Of a stretch of 64,000 nucleotides of DNA, positions 16,203 through 25,081 are shown piece after piece (the first letter of the stretch is position 1; every line of letters begins with the position of its first letter). Origin of the DNA: Antarcticibacterium arcticum. Its GTDB lineage: Bacteria > Bacteroidota > Bacteroidia > Flavobacteriales > Flavobacteriaceae. The notes beneath the pieces were generated by a model. The model worked only from the letters and a program-made list of their open reading frames with translations. It made no database searches and was not told the DNA's origin. Location: assembly GCF_007993795.1 (NCBI RefSeq), contig NZ_CP042476.1:2604001-2668000 (forward strand), written 5' to 3'. The position numbers and the translations under genes are program-made.

Positions 16203-17756
16203 TTAAAGATCAAATTTTATACCCTGCGCAAGAGGCAATTCAGTAGTATAATTGATCGTATTGGTTTGTCTCCTCATATAGATCTTCCAGGCATCAGAAC
16301 CAGATTCACGGCCGCCACCTGTATCCTTTTCACCTCCAAATGCGCCGCCTATCTCTGCTCCGCTGGTTCCTATGTTCACATTTGCGATTCCGCAATCTGA
16401 TCCCTGCACAGAAAGAAAGTGTTCTGCCTCCCGAAGGTTATTGGTCATAATAGCCGAAGATAATCCTTGTCTTACCCCGTTTTGGATCTCGAGGGCATCT
16501 TCGATATTTCCTGAATACTTTAGCAGGTAAAGCACAGGAGCGAAAGTTTCGTGCTGAACAATCTCATAGCTGTTTTCTGCTTCAGCAATCGCGGGTTTTA
16601 CATAACATCCGCTTTCATAACCTTCACCCTCCAGGACTCCTCCTTCTACGATGATCTTTCCGCCCTCTTTCACCACTTTATCAAGCGCAGCCTGGTAATT
16701 CTTAACAGCGTCTTTATCTATCAATGGCCCTACATGATTCTTTTCATCAAGAGGGTTACCTATCCTTAATTGTTTATATGCAGCAACCACAGCATCTTTT
16801 ACTTTATCATACATAGATTCATGTATGATGAGTCTGCGGGTAGAGGTGCATCGCTGGCCGGCAGTACCCACTGCCCCAAATACAGCCCCAATAACCGTCA
16901 TTTTTATATCGGCATCGGGTGTAACTATTATCGCATTATTTCCACCAAGCTCAAGCAGCGTCTTTCCAAGTCTTTCCGCTACTTTAGAGGCTACGATTTT
17001 TCCCATTCTTGTAGAACCAGTAGCAGAGATAAGAGGAATTCTTTCATCATTGGTCATCATTTCCCCAACTTTGTAATCTCCTGAAACAAGACAGGAAATT
17101 CCTTCAGGCACTCCATTTTCAGCAAACACTTTAGCGGCGATCTTTTGGCAAGCTACAGAGGTAACCGGGGTTTTCTCAGATCCTTTCCAAACACATGCAT
17201 CTCCACATACCCACGCAAGTGCTGTATTCCATGACCATACAGCAACCGGAAAATTAAATGCTGAAATGATACCAACCACTCCCAATGGATGATATTGTTC
17301 ATACATTCTATGCCCGGGCCGTTCTGAATGCATCGTCAAACCATGTAACTGCCGGGACAATCCTACTGCAAAATCACATATATCTATCATTTCCTGAACC
17401 TCGCCTAAACCTTCCTGATAAGATTTTCCCATTTCATAAGAAACGAGTTTTCCCAGAGGCTCCTTAAGCCTTCGCAGTTCATCATTGAATTTTCTAACGA
17501 TCTCTCCCCTTTGAGGTGCCGGCATTACTTTCCAGGTTTTAAAACCTTCTGTAGCGGCACTCATGACCTTCTCATAATCTTCCCTGGTGGTAGATCTTAC
17601 CTTTCCTATAAGGGCACCATCAACGGGGGAATATGATTCAATAATTTCCCCGCTTCCAAAGAAATTTGCACCGGTGGATGTTCCTTCATTGATATCTTCA
17701 ATTCCCAGGGCTTCCAGGGCTTGTTTAATTCCAAATTTTTGGGTAATTTCACTCAT
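16203..17756 (-). CDS. Aldehyde dehydrogenase, ALDH7 (aminoadipate-semialdehyde) type
   Basis: 517 residues. NAD(P)+-dependent aldehyde oxidation; catalytic Cys is C303 in GTAGQRCTSTRRLII and the general base is E269 in LLELGGNNAII, with the Asn of ISAFNFPVAVW. These segments match the ALDH7 (antiquitin) branch, whose usual substrate is alpha-aminoadipate semialdehyde from lysine breakdown. It lies 54 bases downstream of a 3-hydroxyanthranilate dioxygenase gene on the same strand, so an alternative is oxidation of an aminomuconate-type semialdehyde; I prefer ALDH7 from the motifs. Confidence 0.92.
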   Translation of the reverse strand: MSEITQKFGIKQALEALGIEDINEGTSTGANFFGSGEIIESYSPVDGALIGKVRSTTREDYEKVMSAATEGFKTWKVMPAPQRGEIVRKFNDELRRLKEPLGKLVSYEMGKSYQEGLGEVQEMIDICDFAVGLSRQLHGLTMHSERPGHRMYEQYHPLGVVGIISAFNFPVAVWSWNTALAWVCGDACVWKGSEKTPVTSVACQKIAAKVFAENGVPEGISCLVSGDYKVGEMMTNDERIPLISATGSTRMGKIVASKVAERLGKTLLELGGNNAIIVTPDADIKMTVIGAVFGAVGTAGQRCTSTRRLIIHESMYDKVKDAVVAAYKQLRIGNPLDEKNHVGPLIDKDAVKNYQAALDKVVKEGGKIIVEGGVLEGEGYESGCYVKPAIAEAENSYEIVQHETFAPVLYLLKYSGNIEDALEIQNGVRQGLSSAIMTNNLREAEHFLSVQGSDCGIANVNIGTSGAEIGGAFGGEKDTGGGRESGSDAWKIYMRRQTNTINYTTELPLAQGIKFDL

Positions 17757-17810
17757 TTATTCTCTGTTTTATGCTGTTTTGTTGTTTGTTTATCGCGAAA
17801 ATACTAAAAT

Positions 17811-18359
17811 TTAATCGTTTTGTACTTCTGCTATAAATTTGGGATCGGCGGGCATTACCGTCCCGCAATTCTGGCAGGTTCTTAATTCTTCACTTTGATA
17901 AAACTTTTTAAAATGAGCCAGGAAATCGGTTTCGATATTATCCAGGGGAAAGAAGACCTCATATAATTTATTATTGCAATTATCACAATACCAAAGCAAA
18001 CCGTCCATTCCTTCCAATCCAACTCTTTTTCGCTCAATTACAATACCTATTGAGCCCTCCTCCCTTTCGGGCGAATGCGGTACTTTTCCCGGATGCAGGT
18101 ACATATCTCCCGGACCCAGTTCCATTGTTCTTTTTAATCCGTTTTCCTGAATATGGACCTTTATGTTCCCTTCCAGTTGATAAAATAACTCCTCGGTCTC
18201 ATTATAGTGGTAATCTTTCCGGGCATTAGGCCCACCAACTACCATCACTATATAATCATTTGATTCTCTGTAAATATTTTTATTTCCAACCGGCGGCTTT
18301 AAAAGATCTCGGTTTTGTTCTATCCACTTATTGAGATTGAAAGGTTTATCTATTGGCAT
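17811..18359 (-). CDS. 3-Hydroxyanthranilate 3,4-dioxygenase
   Basis: Opens the ring of 3-hydroxyanthranilate to 2-amino-3-carboxymuconate semialdehyde, the precursor of quinolinate or of tryptophan catabolism products. 182 residues. A cupin domain carries the Fe ligands in DYHYNETEELFYQ (His, Glu) and LHPGKVPHSPER (His). The C-terminus has the rubredoxin-like second iron site of prokaryotic forms: CDNC and, 38 residues later, CQNC. No other kynurenine-pathway gene is in the window. Confidence 0.95.
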   Translation of the reverse strand: MPIDKPFNLNKWIEQNRDLLKPPVGNKNIYRESNDYIVMVVGGPNARKDYHYNETEELFYQLEGNIKVHIQENGLKRTMELGPGDMYLHPGKVPHSPEREEGSIGIVIERKRVGLEGMDGLLWYCDNCNNKLYEVFFPLDNIETDFLAHFKKFYQSEELRTCQNCGTVMPADPKFIAEVQND

Positions 18360-18557
18360 CCTCGATTTTTTTAGAATTTTATAAATTTAAGCATTATCAC
18401 CTACAATGTCCCGAAGGTTCTTAAAATGTTTTGAAACTCTCAGGTATGGAATAATCACCGGTAAATTACAGGCATACTTAAACACATTTTTCAACCGGTA
18501 TTCATTTTTTTATTTATTACTTTTATCTTTCTATGTCCTAATCTCAAATAACAGCAA

Positions 18558-19649
18558 ATGAAAAAATTACTACTACTGCTTACCTTCGTCTCGTTAATGG
18601 CATGTAACCAATCTACAGTTGATAAAAAACCTTTGGGGGAAACCGGAGAGGTTCCTGTTTCAGACAAAGTGGAAGGAGATAATTTTGGGATCGTAATTCA
18701 TGGCGGTGCCGGGACAATTTTAAAAGAAAACATGACCGATTCCCTGGAAATAGAATACAAAGCTGTTCTTGAAGAAGCGATAAGGGTAGGACATCAAATA
18801 CTTGCTGAAGGGGGTACCTCCCTGGAGGCTGTACAGCGTACAATTAATGTAATGGAAGACCATCCTTTGTTTAATGCAGGGAAGGGAGCAGTATTTACAA
18901 ACGAGGGAAAGAATGAACTGGATGCCTCTATTATGGATGGCGAAACTTTAAAAGCTGGTGCCGTAGCAGGAGTAACTACGGTTAAAAATCCCATTAATCT
19001 TGCTTACCGGGTAATGTCAAAATCCCCTCACGTTTTCCTTGCAGGGAAGGGTGCAGAGCAGTTTGCTGAGGAACAGGGGCTGGAACTTGTTGAACCTGCT
19101 TATTTTCACACAGAGGCGAGGTTTAAAGCACTTGAAAGGATTAAGGAAACTGAAACAACTGAACTGGATCACAACGCCGGAAAATCGGCATTTGTAGATC
19201 CCTTTATCAAAGATTCCAAATATGGAACCGTTGGAGCGGTGGCGCTGGATAAGAACGGAAATCTTGCGGCCGGGACCTCAACAGGAGGAATGACCAATAA
19301 AAAATGGAACCGAATTGGAGATGTTCCAATAATAGGAGCAGGAACTTATGCCAATAATGCAACTTGTGCGGTATCTGCCACAGGATGGGGAGAATACTTT
19401 ATTCGTGGAGTGGTCGCTTATGATATTTCAGCAATGATGGAATATAAGAAAATGAGCCTTGAGGAGGCGGCACAGGCGGTAGTACAGGATAAATTAACGG
19501 AATTAGGCGGGGAAGGCGGAATTATTGCCATAGACAATAAAGGAAATATTGCCATGGAATTCAACTCGGCAGGGATGTATCGGGCTGCAATGAACAAAAA
19601 TGGGGAGTTGACTATGGGAATTTATAAAGAGAACGAAAAAGCTAAATAA
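18558..19649 (+). CDS. Isoaspartyl peptidase/L-asparaginase, lipoprotein
   Basis: 363 residues. Ntn-hydrolase of the plant-type asparaginase family that cleaves isoaspartyl dipeptides and Asn. The precursor is expected to cut itself before T224 in SKYGTVGAVAL, making alpha and beta chains; the downstream GTSTGGMTNK and GAGTYANN loops bind substrate. The N-terminus is a lipoprotein signal (LLLLLTFVSLMAC, lipidated C16), so the enzyme is attached to a membrane outside the cytoplasm. Isolated gene followed by a strong terminator. Confidence 0.95.
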   Translation: MKKLLLLLTFVSLMACNQSTVDKKPLGETGEVPVSDKVEGDNFGIVIHGGAGTILKENMTDSLEIEYKAVLEEAIRVGHQILAEGGTSLEAVQRTINVMEDHPLFNAGKGAVFTNEGKNELDASIMDGETLKAGAVAGVTTVKNPINLAYRVMSKSPHVFLAGKGAEQFAEEQGLELVEPAYFHTEARFKALERIKETETTELDHNAGKSAFVDPFIKDSKYGTVGAVALDKNGNLAAGTSTGGMTNKKWNRIGDVPIIGAGTYANNATCAVSATGWGEYFIRGVVAYDISAMMEYKKMSLEEAAQAVVQDKLTELGGEGGIIAIDNKGNIAMEFNSAGMYRAAMNKNGELTMGIYKENEKAK

Positions 19650-19668
19650 TTACTACAAATTGTATATA

Positions 19669-19703
19669 AAAACTGCCTCTGAGATAAGATCAGAGGCAGT
19701 TTT
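19669..19703. terminator. Bidirectional terminator
   Basis: A 14-bp perfect stem (AAAACTGCCTCTGA and its complement) with a 7-base loop and T-runs on both sides; it separates the convergent asparaginase gene and the GNAT operon. Confidence 0.9.
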
Positions 19704-19745
19704 TATATTCAGAGGGTTGATCCTTTGGATTCTCCTTAATAGTAA

Positions 19746-20027
19746 CTAATTTAAAACATCATCATAATCTGACGATCTTTCCATTAGTGTTTTGGCATAC
19801 GAGCATACAGGTACAATCTTATAATTATTATTCCGTGCATATTCAGCAGCGCTTTTAAGCAATTCTTTCCCTACTCCTTTTCCTTTATATGTTGAAATAA
19901 CTTCTGTATGATCTAAACTAAATTTATTTTCCCCGGCAGAAGTATACGTCATCTTACCCGCCTCTCTGCCTTCGATGAGTGCGGTGAAATCTCCTGAGCC
20001 ATCGTTTTCTGTATGTTTTACCTGCAT
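19746..20027 (-). CDS. Small GNAT-like N-acetyltransferase
   Basis: 93 residues; a minimal GCN5-related acetyltransferase of the YjdJ type. The acetyl-CoA loop is in TYKGKGVGKELLKSAAEYA (the Q/R-x-x-G-x-G/A pattern as YKGKGVG), followed by NYKIVPVCSYAKTLM. Last gene of a four-gene minus-strand operon (NAD(P)-binding protein, CYTH, YCII lipoprotein, this gene) with gaps of 14-16 bases or overlaps. Substrate unknown. Confidence 0.85.
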   Translation of the reverse strand: MQVKHTENDGSGDFTALIEGREAGKMTYTSAGENKFSLDHTEVISTYKGKGVGKELLKSAAEYARNNNYKIVPVCSYAKTLMERSSDYDDVLN

Positions 20028-20041
20028 ATTGTTTATTTATT

Positions 20042-20536
20042 TTAATTTAATTTCCCTCCTTTAGCGGTCCACCAGGGGCGAACTTCAACTTCCAGTCTTC
20101 CTGCCTGTACCATTGGATCCAATCTCGCGAGGCTGTCTGCCTCCTTTTGTGTGGGAGTATTATACACCACAATCCCTCTTATATCCCCATCGTCTCCCAT
20201 AGGTCCTGTAAGGCTTGAGTAGCCTTCTACATACATCCTTTCAAGATGCGCCATATGTTGCTCCTGGAGCTTGGCTGCAGTAGCCGAATCCTGAGAGCGG
20301 TTGGTTCCTTTTTTAAGAAATACAATAAAATATTGCTGCATTAAATAGGTGGTATCACCTTCTTCATACAAAAATGTTTTATAACCTTTTTTATTAAGCT
20401 CATCGGCTATGGATTTAGCGTTGGGAGCCTCTGTCTTCACCCTGGCTTCGGCCGGGATACCCCGCACTTTTTCTATTGGCTGCTCACAAGATACAATAAG
20501 CAGCATCAAACCAATTAACAGCGATAATCTTTTCAT
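20042..20536 (-). CDS. YCII-domain lipoprotein
   Basis: 164 residues. The N-terminus is a lipoprotein signal (SLLIGLMLLIVSC, lipidated C17). The mature part is a YCII-related domain: QQYFIVFLKKGTNR, then EQHMAHLERMYVEGY, GPMGDDGDIRGIVVY and the closing RLDPMVQAGRLEVEV followed by PWW. These match the ferredoxin-like YciI fold with its conserved His and the Asp-Pro pair. YciI-like proteins are usually cytosolic, so an exported form is less common. Overlaps the CYTH gene by 4 bases (ATGA). Confidence 0.85.
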   Translation of the reverse strand: MKRLSLLIGLMLLIVSCEQPIEKVRGIPAEARVKTEAPNAKSIADELNKKGYKTFLYEEGDTTYLMQQYFIVFLKKGTNRSQDSATAAKLQEQHMAHLERMYVEGYSSLTGPMGDDGDIRGIVVYNTPTQKEADSLARLDPMVQAGRLEVEVRPWWTAKGGKLN

Positions 20537-21015
20537 TCCAAATCTTTTTTCCAGTTAATATAAGGATCTTTACTTAATTGAGAATTATAATACCGCACAT
20601 CTCCGGTAACCTCCTCTCCAAGCCAGGAGGGTTTTACAAAAATCTCATCTTCTTTATTCAATTCGATTTCGGCAATGATAAGACCCAGGTTTTTTCCAAA
20701 AAATTCATCGACCTCAAAAGTGTGGTTATCATTTTTTACCAGGTACCTCACTTTTTCTATTTTTCCGGGTTCGCATAAATCCAGCAGGACTTCTGCTTCA
20801 ACCACAGGAATTTCCTTTTCCCATTCAAACCTGCTCAATCCGTTTTTTGAAGAAATACCTTTAATTGTTATAAAAGCGTGTTTACCATTGATCCTAACAC
20901 GCACAGTCCTTTCAGGATCTGTGTTTAAAAAGCCCTGTATTATCCTGGTTTGTTGATATGAACCGGTTTTAAAATCGGAAGACTTAACAAGGAATTTGCG
21001 TTCAATTTCAATCAT
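20533..21015 (-). CDS. CYTH-domain protein (triphosphate tunnel metalloenzyme)
   Basis: 160 residues from the ATG at 21015; a TTG one codon earlier is a weaker choice. The ExExK signature lies at the N-terminus (MIEIERKFLV), followed by the acidic and basic strands of the eight-stranded tunnel: ERTVRVRINGKHAFITIKG, RFEWEKEIP, FEVDEFFG and IIAEIELNKEDE. Bacterial members act as adenylate cyclase class IV-like enzymes or as inorganic triphosphatases; which one is not visible from sequence. Coupled to the YCII gene downstream. Confidence 0.92.
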   Translation of the reverse strand: MIEIERKFLVKSSDFKTGSYQQTRIIQGFLNTDPERTVRVRINGKHAFITIKGISSKNGLSRFEWEKEIPVVEAEVLLDLCEPGKIEKVRYLVKNDNHTFEVDEFFGKNLGLIIAEIELNKEDEIFVKPSWLGEEVTGDVRYYNSQLSKDPYINWKKDLE

Positions 21016-21031
21016 CAAAAATTATGGAGTA

Positions 21032-21691
21032 TTAAGATTTTTCAGCTATTTCCCTTATTTCGTTTGATTGGATCCTGGTGTGTTTAAATCCATGTTTATC
21101 TACCTGTATCATTGCCCGGGCAATAATTTCGGGGTGAATGGACCTGTATTTTTTCAGGGGTCCAACCAGGACGAAATTAAGAACTTTCAAGGCATTTTTG
21201 GCGAGATTTTCAAAAAACCGTTTTTCCACCCTGTCCCCGGCAATAAGAGAAGGCTGGAATATGTACGTGTTAGTAATGTTTTGAGCAAGAACAGCTTCTT
21301 CCATTTCCCCTTTGATCCTGTTATAAAAAACCTTGCTGCCGGGGCTGGAACCCATTGAAGAGATCACTTCAAATGTTTCAATTCCATTCTCATTACAAAG
21401 CTTAGCGGCAGCTACCGGGATTCCATAATCTATTTTACGATAAGTATCCTCATCTGGCGTTTTACTTTTGGTAGTTCCAATACAGCAAAAAACCACATCG
21501 GCATTAAAAAGTTCCCCATATTCTTCCAGCTTAAACAAGTCAATAAGATGTTCTTCTATTTTTTCATCTTTAACCGCAACCGATGATCTTGAAAAAAGGA
21601 CCACTTTTCCATAAGCAGGATCTTTTAATAATTTCTGAAGTAAAATTCCGCCGGTGAGGCCGGTTGCTCCTAATAATATTGCTGTTTTCAT
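21032..21691 (-). CDS. NAD(P)H-binding short-chain reductase-like protein
   Basis: 219 residues from the ATG at 21691. The Rossmann motif is TAILLGATGLTGGILLQ at the very N-terminus, followed by VVLFSRSS, DVVFCCIGTTKSKTPDE and the YNRIKGEMEEAV block with Tyr and Lys in the position used by atypical SDR proteins (HTATIP2/NmrA-like). The frame stays open for 64 more codons upstream to an ATG at 21883, but that part overlaps the dinB promoter and reads like non-coding sequence. First gene of the operon with CYTH, YCII and GNAT. Confidence 0.88.
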   Translation of the reverse strand: MKTAILLGATGLTGGILLQKLLKDPAYGKVVLFSRSSVAVKDEKIEEHLIDLFKLEEYGELFNADVVFCCIGTTKSKTPDEDTYRKIDYGIPVAAAKLCNENGIETFEVISSMGSSPGSKVFYNRIKGEMEEAVLAQNITNTYIFQPSLIAGDRVEKRFFENLAKNALKVLNFVLVGPLKKYRSIHPEIIARAMIQVDKHGFKHTRIQSNEIREIAEKS

Positions 21692-21883
21692 ATCCTTGTT
21701 TAAAAAGTTCGCTTTTTGAAAATTAAGCATACCGGGGTTTATATAAAGATAGGTGTTTGATCTCAATTTTAAATATGTACGAAAAAGAGATCTTATGAGA
21801 TTTTTTAAAACAAACAATTGAAATGAGGCTTTCCCAGCACCTTTGTTTGAAAAAAGGAAAGGCTGAATAAAACTAAGTTTCAT

Positions 21884-21891
21884 TAAATTTG
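21884..21891 (+). promoter_or_regulatory. Putative dinB -7 promoter element
   Basis: TAAATTTG matches TAnnTTTG and ends only 4 bases before the dinB ATG, so the transcript would have almost no leader. Confidence 0.4.
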
Positions 21892-21895
21892 CTGT

Positions 21896-22996
21896 ATGCA
21901 GGATTCCGTTGTTTTACGCAAGATCATTCATATAGATATGGATGCCTTTTATGCTTCAGTAGAACAACTGGACAATCCTGAACTTTTGAATAAAGCTATA
22001 GCTGTTGGCGGAAGTGAGGAAAGAGGTGTAGTAGCAGCGGCAAGTTATGAAGCCCGTAAGTTTGGGGTGAGGAGCGCGATGAGCAGTGTTATTGCCAAAC
22101 GCAATTGTCCTCATTTAATTTTTGTAAAACCGCGATTTGAACGTTACAGGGAAGTTTCCAACCAGATAAGGGAAATTTTTCTGGAGTATACAGATCTGGT
22201 GGAACCCCTTTCCCTTGATGAGGCTTACCTGGATGTTACCATCAACAAAAAAGGAAATCCCAGTGCCACCTTGATCGCCAAAGAGATTCGGCAAAAAATT
22301 AAAGAAAAGACAGGGTTAAATGCCTCGGCAGGGATTTCAATTAATAAATTCATAGCCAAAGTGGCCAGTGACATTAATAAACCTAACGGGCAAAAAACCG
22401 TAAATCCGGAAGAAGTTGAAGAGTTTCTTGAAAAACTGGAGATAAGGAAATTTCATGGAGTGGGAAAGGTGACCGCCGAGAAAATGTACCAACTGGGTAT
22501 TTTTAAGGGGGCCGACCTTAAATTAAAAACGGAAGAATTCCTTACTGAGAATTTTGGAAAAAGCGGACCCTATTATTACCAGGTAGTAAGAGGAAACCAC
22601 AGCAGCGAGGTAAAACCTAACAGGATAAGGAAATCCCTTGGTGCAGAAAGAACCTTTGATACCAATATCTCTTCTGAAATATTTATGCTGGAACGGCTGG
22701 AAAATATTGCGGAAGAAATTGAACGAAGGCTGAAAAAAAACAAGGTGGCGGGGAAAACCATTACCTTAAAAATAAAGTACAGTGATTTTACCTTACATAC
22801 CCGAAGCAAAACAATTCCATACTACATCTCCTCAAAAAAGCTGATCCAGGATATTGCCCGGGAGTTGCTCTTTCAGGAAAAAATGAAAGAATCTGTTAGG
22901 CTTCTTGGTATTACACTTTCAAATTTAAATACCGCTGATATACAGGGGAAAACCGAAGAAAAAGAAATTGCTGTACAGCTGCGATTTGAATTTTGA
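21896..22996 (+). CDS. dinB: DNA polymerase IV (Y family)
   Basis: Error-prone translesion polymerase. 366 residues, usual length. The catalytic acids lie in IIHIDMDAFYASVEQ and LSLDEAYLDVT; helix-hairpin-helix FHGVGKVTAEKMYQLG follows, and a little-finger domain begins near ERTFDTNIS. The C-terminus is IAVQLRFEF, resembling a beta-clamp binding tail (QLxF-like). Divergent from the NAD(P)-binding operon. Confidence 0.96.
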   Translation: MQDSVVLRKIIHIDMDAFYASVEQLDNPELLNKAIAVGGSEERGVVAAASYEARKFGVRSAMSSVIAKRNCPHLIFVKPRFERYREVSNQIREIFLEYTDLVEPLSLDEAYLDVTINKKGNPSATLIAKEIRQKIKEKTGLNASAGISINKFIAKVASDINKPNGQKTVNPEEVEEFLEKLEIRKFHGVGKVTAEKMYQLGIFKGADLKLKTEEFLTENFGKSGPYYYQVVRGNHSSEVKPNRIRKSLGAERTFDTNISSEIFMLERLENIAEEIERRLKKNKVAGKTITLKIKYSDFTLHTRSKTIPYYISSKKLIQDIARELLFQEKMKESVRLLGITLSNLNTADIQGKTEEKEIAVQLRFEF

Positions 22997-23008
22997 TAAA
23001 ATAAAAAA

Positions 23009-23034
23009 CCACGTCTCAGGATTATGAGACGTGG
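23009..23034 (-). terminator. Terminator of pyk (may also act on dinB)
   Basis: Stem CCACGTCTCA / TGAGACGTGG with a 6-base loop; on the minus strand it is followed by TTTTTTAT, so it fits the pyk transcript best. Confidence 0.8.
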
Positions 23035-23058
23035 CTTATCAAGTGTATTCTAAAAATG

Positions 23059-24489
23059 TTATTCTATCTCTGTAACTCTAAGCGTATTTACCATCCCCTT
23101 ATTGGCAATGGGCATTGCTGCCAGGTTGATTACATAATCGCCATGCTCCACGTAGCCCGCATCCTGCGCTATTTTATTGATGTCCTCAATAGTTTCATCT
23201 GTAGTGGAGTACTTGTCATAAAAGAAAGCCTTAACTCCCCACAGCAAACTCAATTGAGAAAGGATCCTGCGGTTGGAGGTAAATACCAGAATGTTTGAAA
23301 CCGGTCTCCAGGCCGAGATCTGGAAAGCCGTATAACCACTGTTTGTAAGGGTACAAATAGCCTGGGCCTTAATTTCATTGGCCATAGTGGCGGCATGATA
23401 ACAAATTGCCTTGGTAATATATCTTTTGGTACGAATGTGGGGCGGATCGTGCGGCACCTTGATGAGGGGCGAATTTTCGACTGCCTTAATGATCTGGGTT
23501 ATTTTTTCAACCACCTGTACGGGATAATTCCCAACAGAGGTTTCACCGCTTAACATTACTGCATCTGCCCCATCCATAATAGAATTGGCAACATCATTTA
23601 CTTCAGCCCGGGTTGGAGTTAAACTTGTTATCATCGTCTCCATCATTTGGGTAGCGATAATAATAGGAATACGTGCTTTTTTGGCGGTTAGTACCAATTG
23701 TTTCTGGATAAGCGGTACCTCGTGGGCAGGTATCTCAACTCCCAGATCTCCACGTGCAACCATTAATCCGTCGCAATAGGCTACAATTTTGTCAATATTT
23801 TTAACTCCTTCAGGCTTTTCAATTTTGGATATAATAGGAATCTTATGTTCACTATGCTGCTTAATAAGATCCTGAAGCAGGATAAGATCATTTTCATTTC
23901 TAACGAAGGACAGTGCCATCCAATCTACCTTTTGCTCACATGCAAAGATAGCATCAGCGATATCTTTTTCCGTTAAGGCAGGCAATGAGATATTAGTATT
24001 GGGAAGGTTCACGCCTTTTTTAGATTTTAAAGGGCCTCCCTGTATTACCTTAGTTACAACTTCATCAACCTTATTGGTGCTTACTATTTCAAATATTAGC
24101 TTCCCGTCATCAAGTAAAATACGTTCTCCCTTTTGTACATCCTGGGGAAAAGTTTCGTAATTCATATACACGCGCGAGGCAGTTCCCTTGAACTCCTTGC
24201 CTGTAGCAAAAACAATCTTATCACCGGGATTAACGATCACTTCCTCCTTCATCACCCCAACCCGAAGCTTTGGGCCCTGTAGATCTCCCAATATGGCTGC
24301 CGTATAGCCAAATTCTTCATTTAACTCCCGGATCATCTGGATCCTTTCCTTTACATCATCATAGTTGGCGTGGGAAAAATTGATCCTGAACACATTCACA
24401 CCGGCATCCAGCATGTCCTTTAAAACAGCTTTGGTGCTGGTTGCGGGTCCTAAGGTGGCAACGATCTTGGTTCTTTTATTTATAGGCAT
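23059..24489 (-). CDS. pyk: Pyruvate kinase
   Basis: Phosphoenolpyruvate + ADP to pyruvate + ATP, last step of glycolysis. 476 residues. Domain A begins RTKIVATLGPATSTK; the active-site Lys is in IISKIEKPEGVKNID, followed by GLMVARGDLGVEIP and the signature TQMMETMI; the C-terminal allosteric domain holds NEIKAQAICTLTNSGYTA. Start ATG shares a base with the stop of the upstream IPExxxVDY gene (TAATG), so the pair is coupled. Confidence 0.97.
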   Translation of the reverse strand: MPINKRTKIVATLGPATSTKAVLKDMLDAGVNVFRINFSHANYDDVKERIQMIRELNEEFGYTAAILGDLQGPKLRVGVMKEEVIVNPGDKIVFATGKEFKGTASRVYMNYETFPQDVQKGERILLDDGKLIFEIVSTNKVDEVVTKVIQGGPLKSKKGVNLPNTNISLPALTEKDIADAIFACEQKVDWMALSFVRNENDLILLQDLIKQHSEHKIPIISKIEKPEGVKNIDKIVAYCDGLMVARGDLGVEIPAHEVPLIQKQLVLTAKKARIPIIIATQMMETMITSLTPTRAEVNDVANSIMDGADAVMLSGETSVGNYPVQVVEKITQIIKAVENSPLIKVPHDPPHIRTKRYITKAICYHAATMANEIKAQAICTLTNSGYTAFQISAWRPVSNILVFTSNRRILSQLSLLWGVKAFFYDKYSTTDETIEDINKIAQDAGYVEHGDYVINLAAMPIANKGMVNTLRVTEIE

Positions 24490-24974
24490 TATTCTAAAAT
24501 TAAATTATTTTTTGATTTAAGTTGATTATGATCAACTATATATGTTGTTACGATATTTGGAATGGAAGCAATGCGCCCGGTCATATCCTGTAAGCGCTCC
24601 TCATCCATATCTTCTTCAATTTTTAAAAAGTAATCTACATCCCGGTACTCAGGAATAAGATATGTAAGTTGTGGGGAAATATCCTCTTCAGAAAAAAGCG
24701 AACCTGAACTCACAACTTTTTTTACCGGACCTTTATATTTATTTTTAATAAGGTAATAGGTCCTGTATTGAGCAGGTTCCTTAAAAAGATAAAGAGGGTA
24801 CAATGCCTGAACATTCCCGTGGTTAAAATCAAGGTCGTGGGCAGCCCGTTTAAAACTTATCTGTAGATGCTTATTAATAAGATATGCAACTTTATACTCT
24901 TCTAAAGAACAATGTATTGCAAGTAATTGATAATCCTCCTCTACCTCATCCAGCATTAATTTATGGGACAACAT
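24489..24974 (-). CDS. IPExxxVDY family protein
   Basis: 161 residues, unknown function, restricted to Bacteroidota. The name-giving motif is present as IPEYRDVDYFLKIE at about residues 108-121. The N-terminal part (HKLMLDEVEEDYQLLAIHCS, then YLINKHLQISFKR) and the FKEPAQYRTYYLIKNK segment are also as expected for the family. It is translationally coupled to pyk, an arrangement that seems common in flavobacteria (recalled, not searched). Confidence 0.9.
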   Translation of the reverse strand: MLSHKLMLDEVEEDYQLLAIHCSLEEYKVAYLINKHLQISFKRAAHDLDFNHGNVQALYPLYLFKEPAQYRTYYLIKNKYKGPVKKVVSSGSLFSEEDISPQLTYLIPEYRDVDYFLKIEEDMDEERLQDMTGRIASIPNIVTTYIVDHNQLKSKNNLILE

Positions 24975-25081
24975 ACTCCAAAACTTTAGTGCTAAAGATA
25001 AAATAAGATTGCCAAATTATCATATTAATGATGATAATTTTAGGATATATCTACGAAAACGATATAGTTAAACAGGAATTC

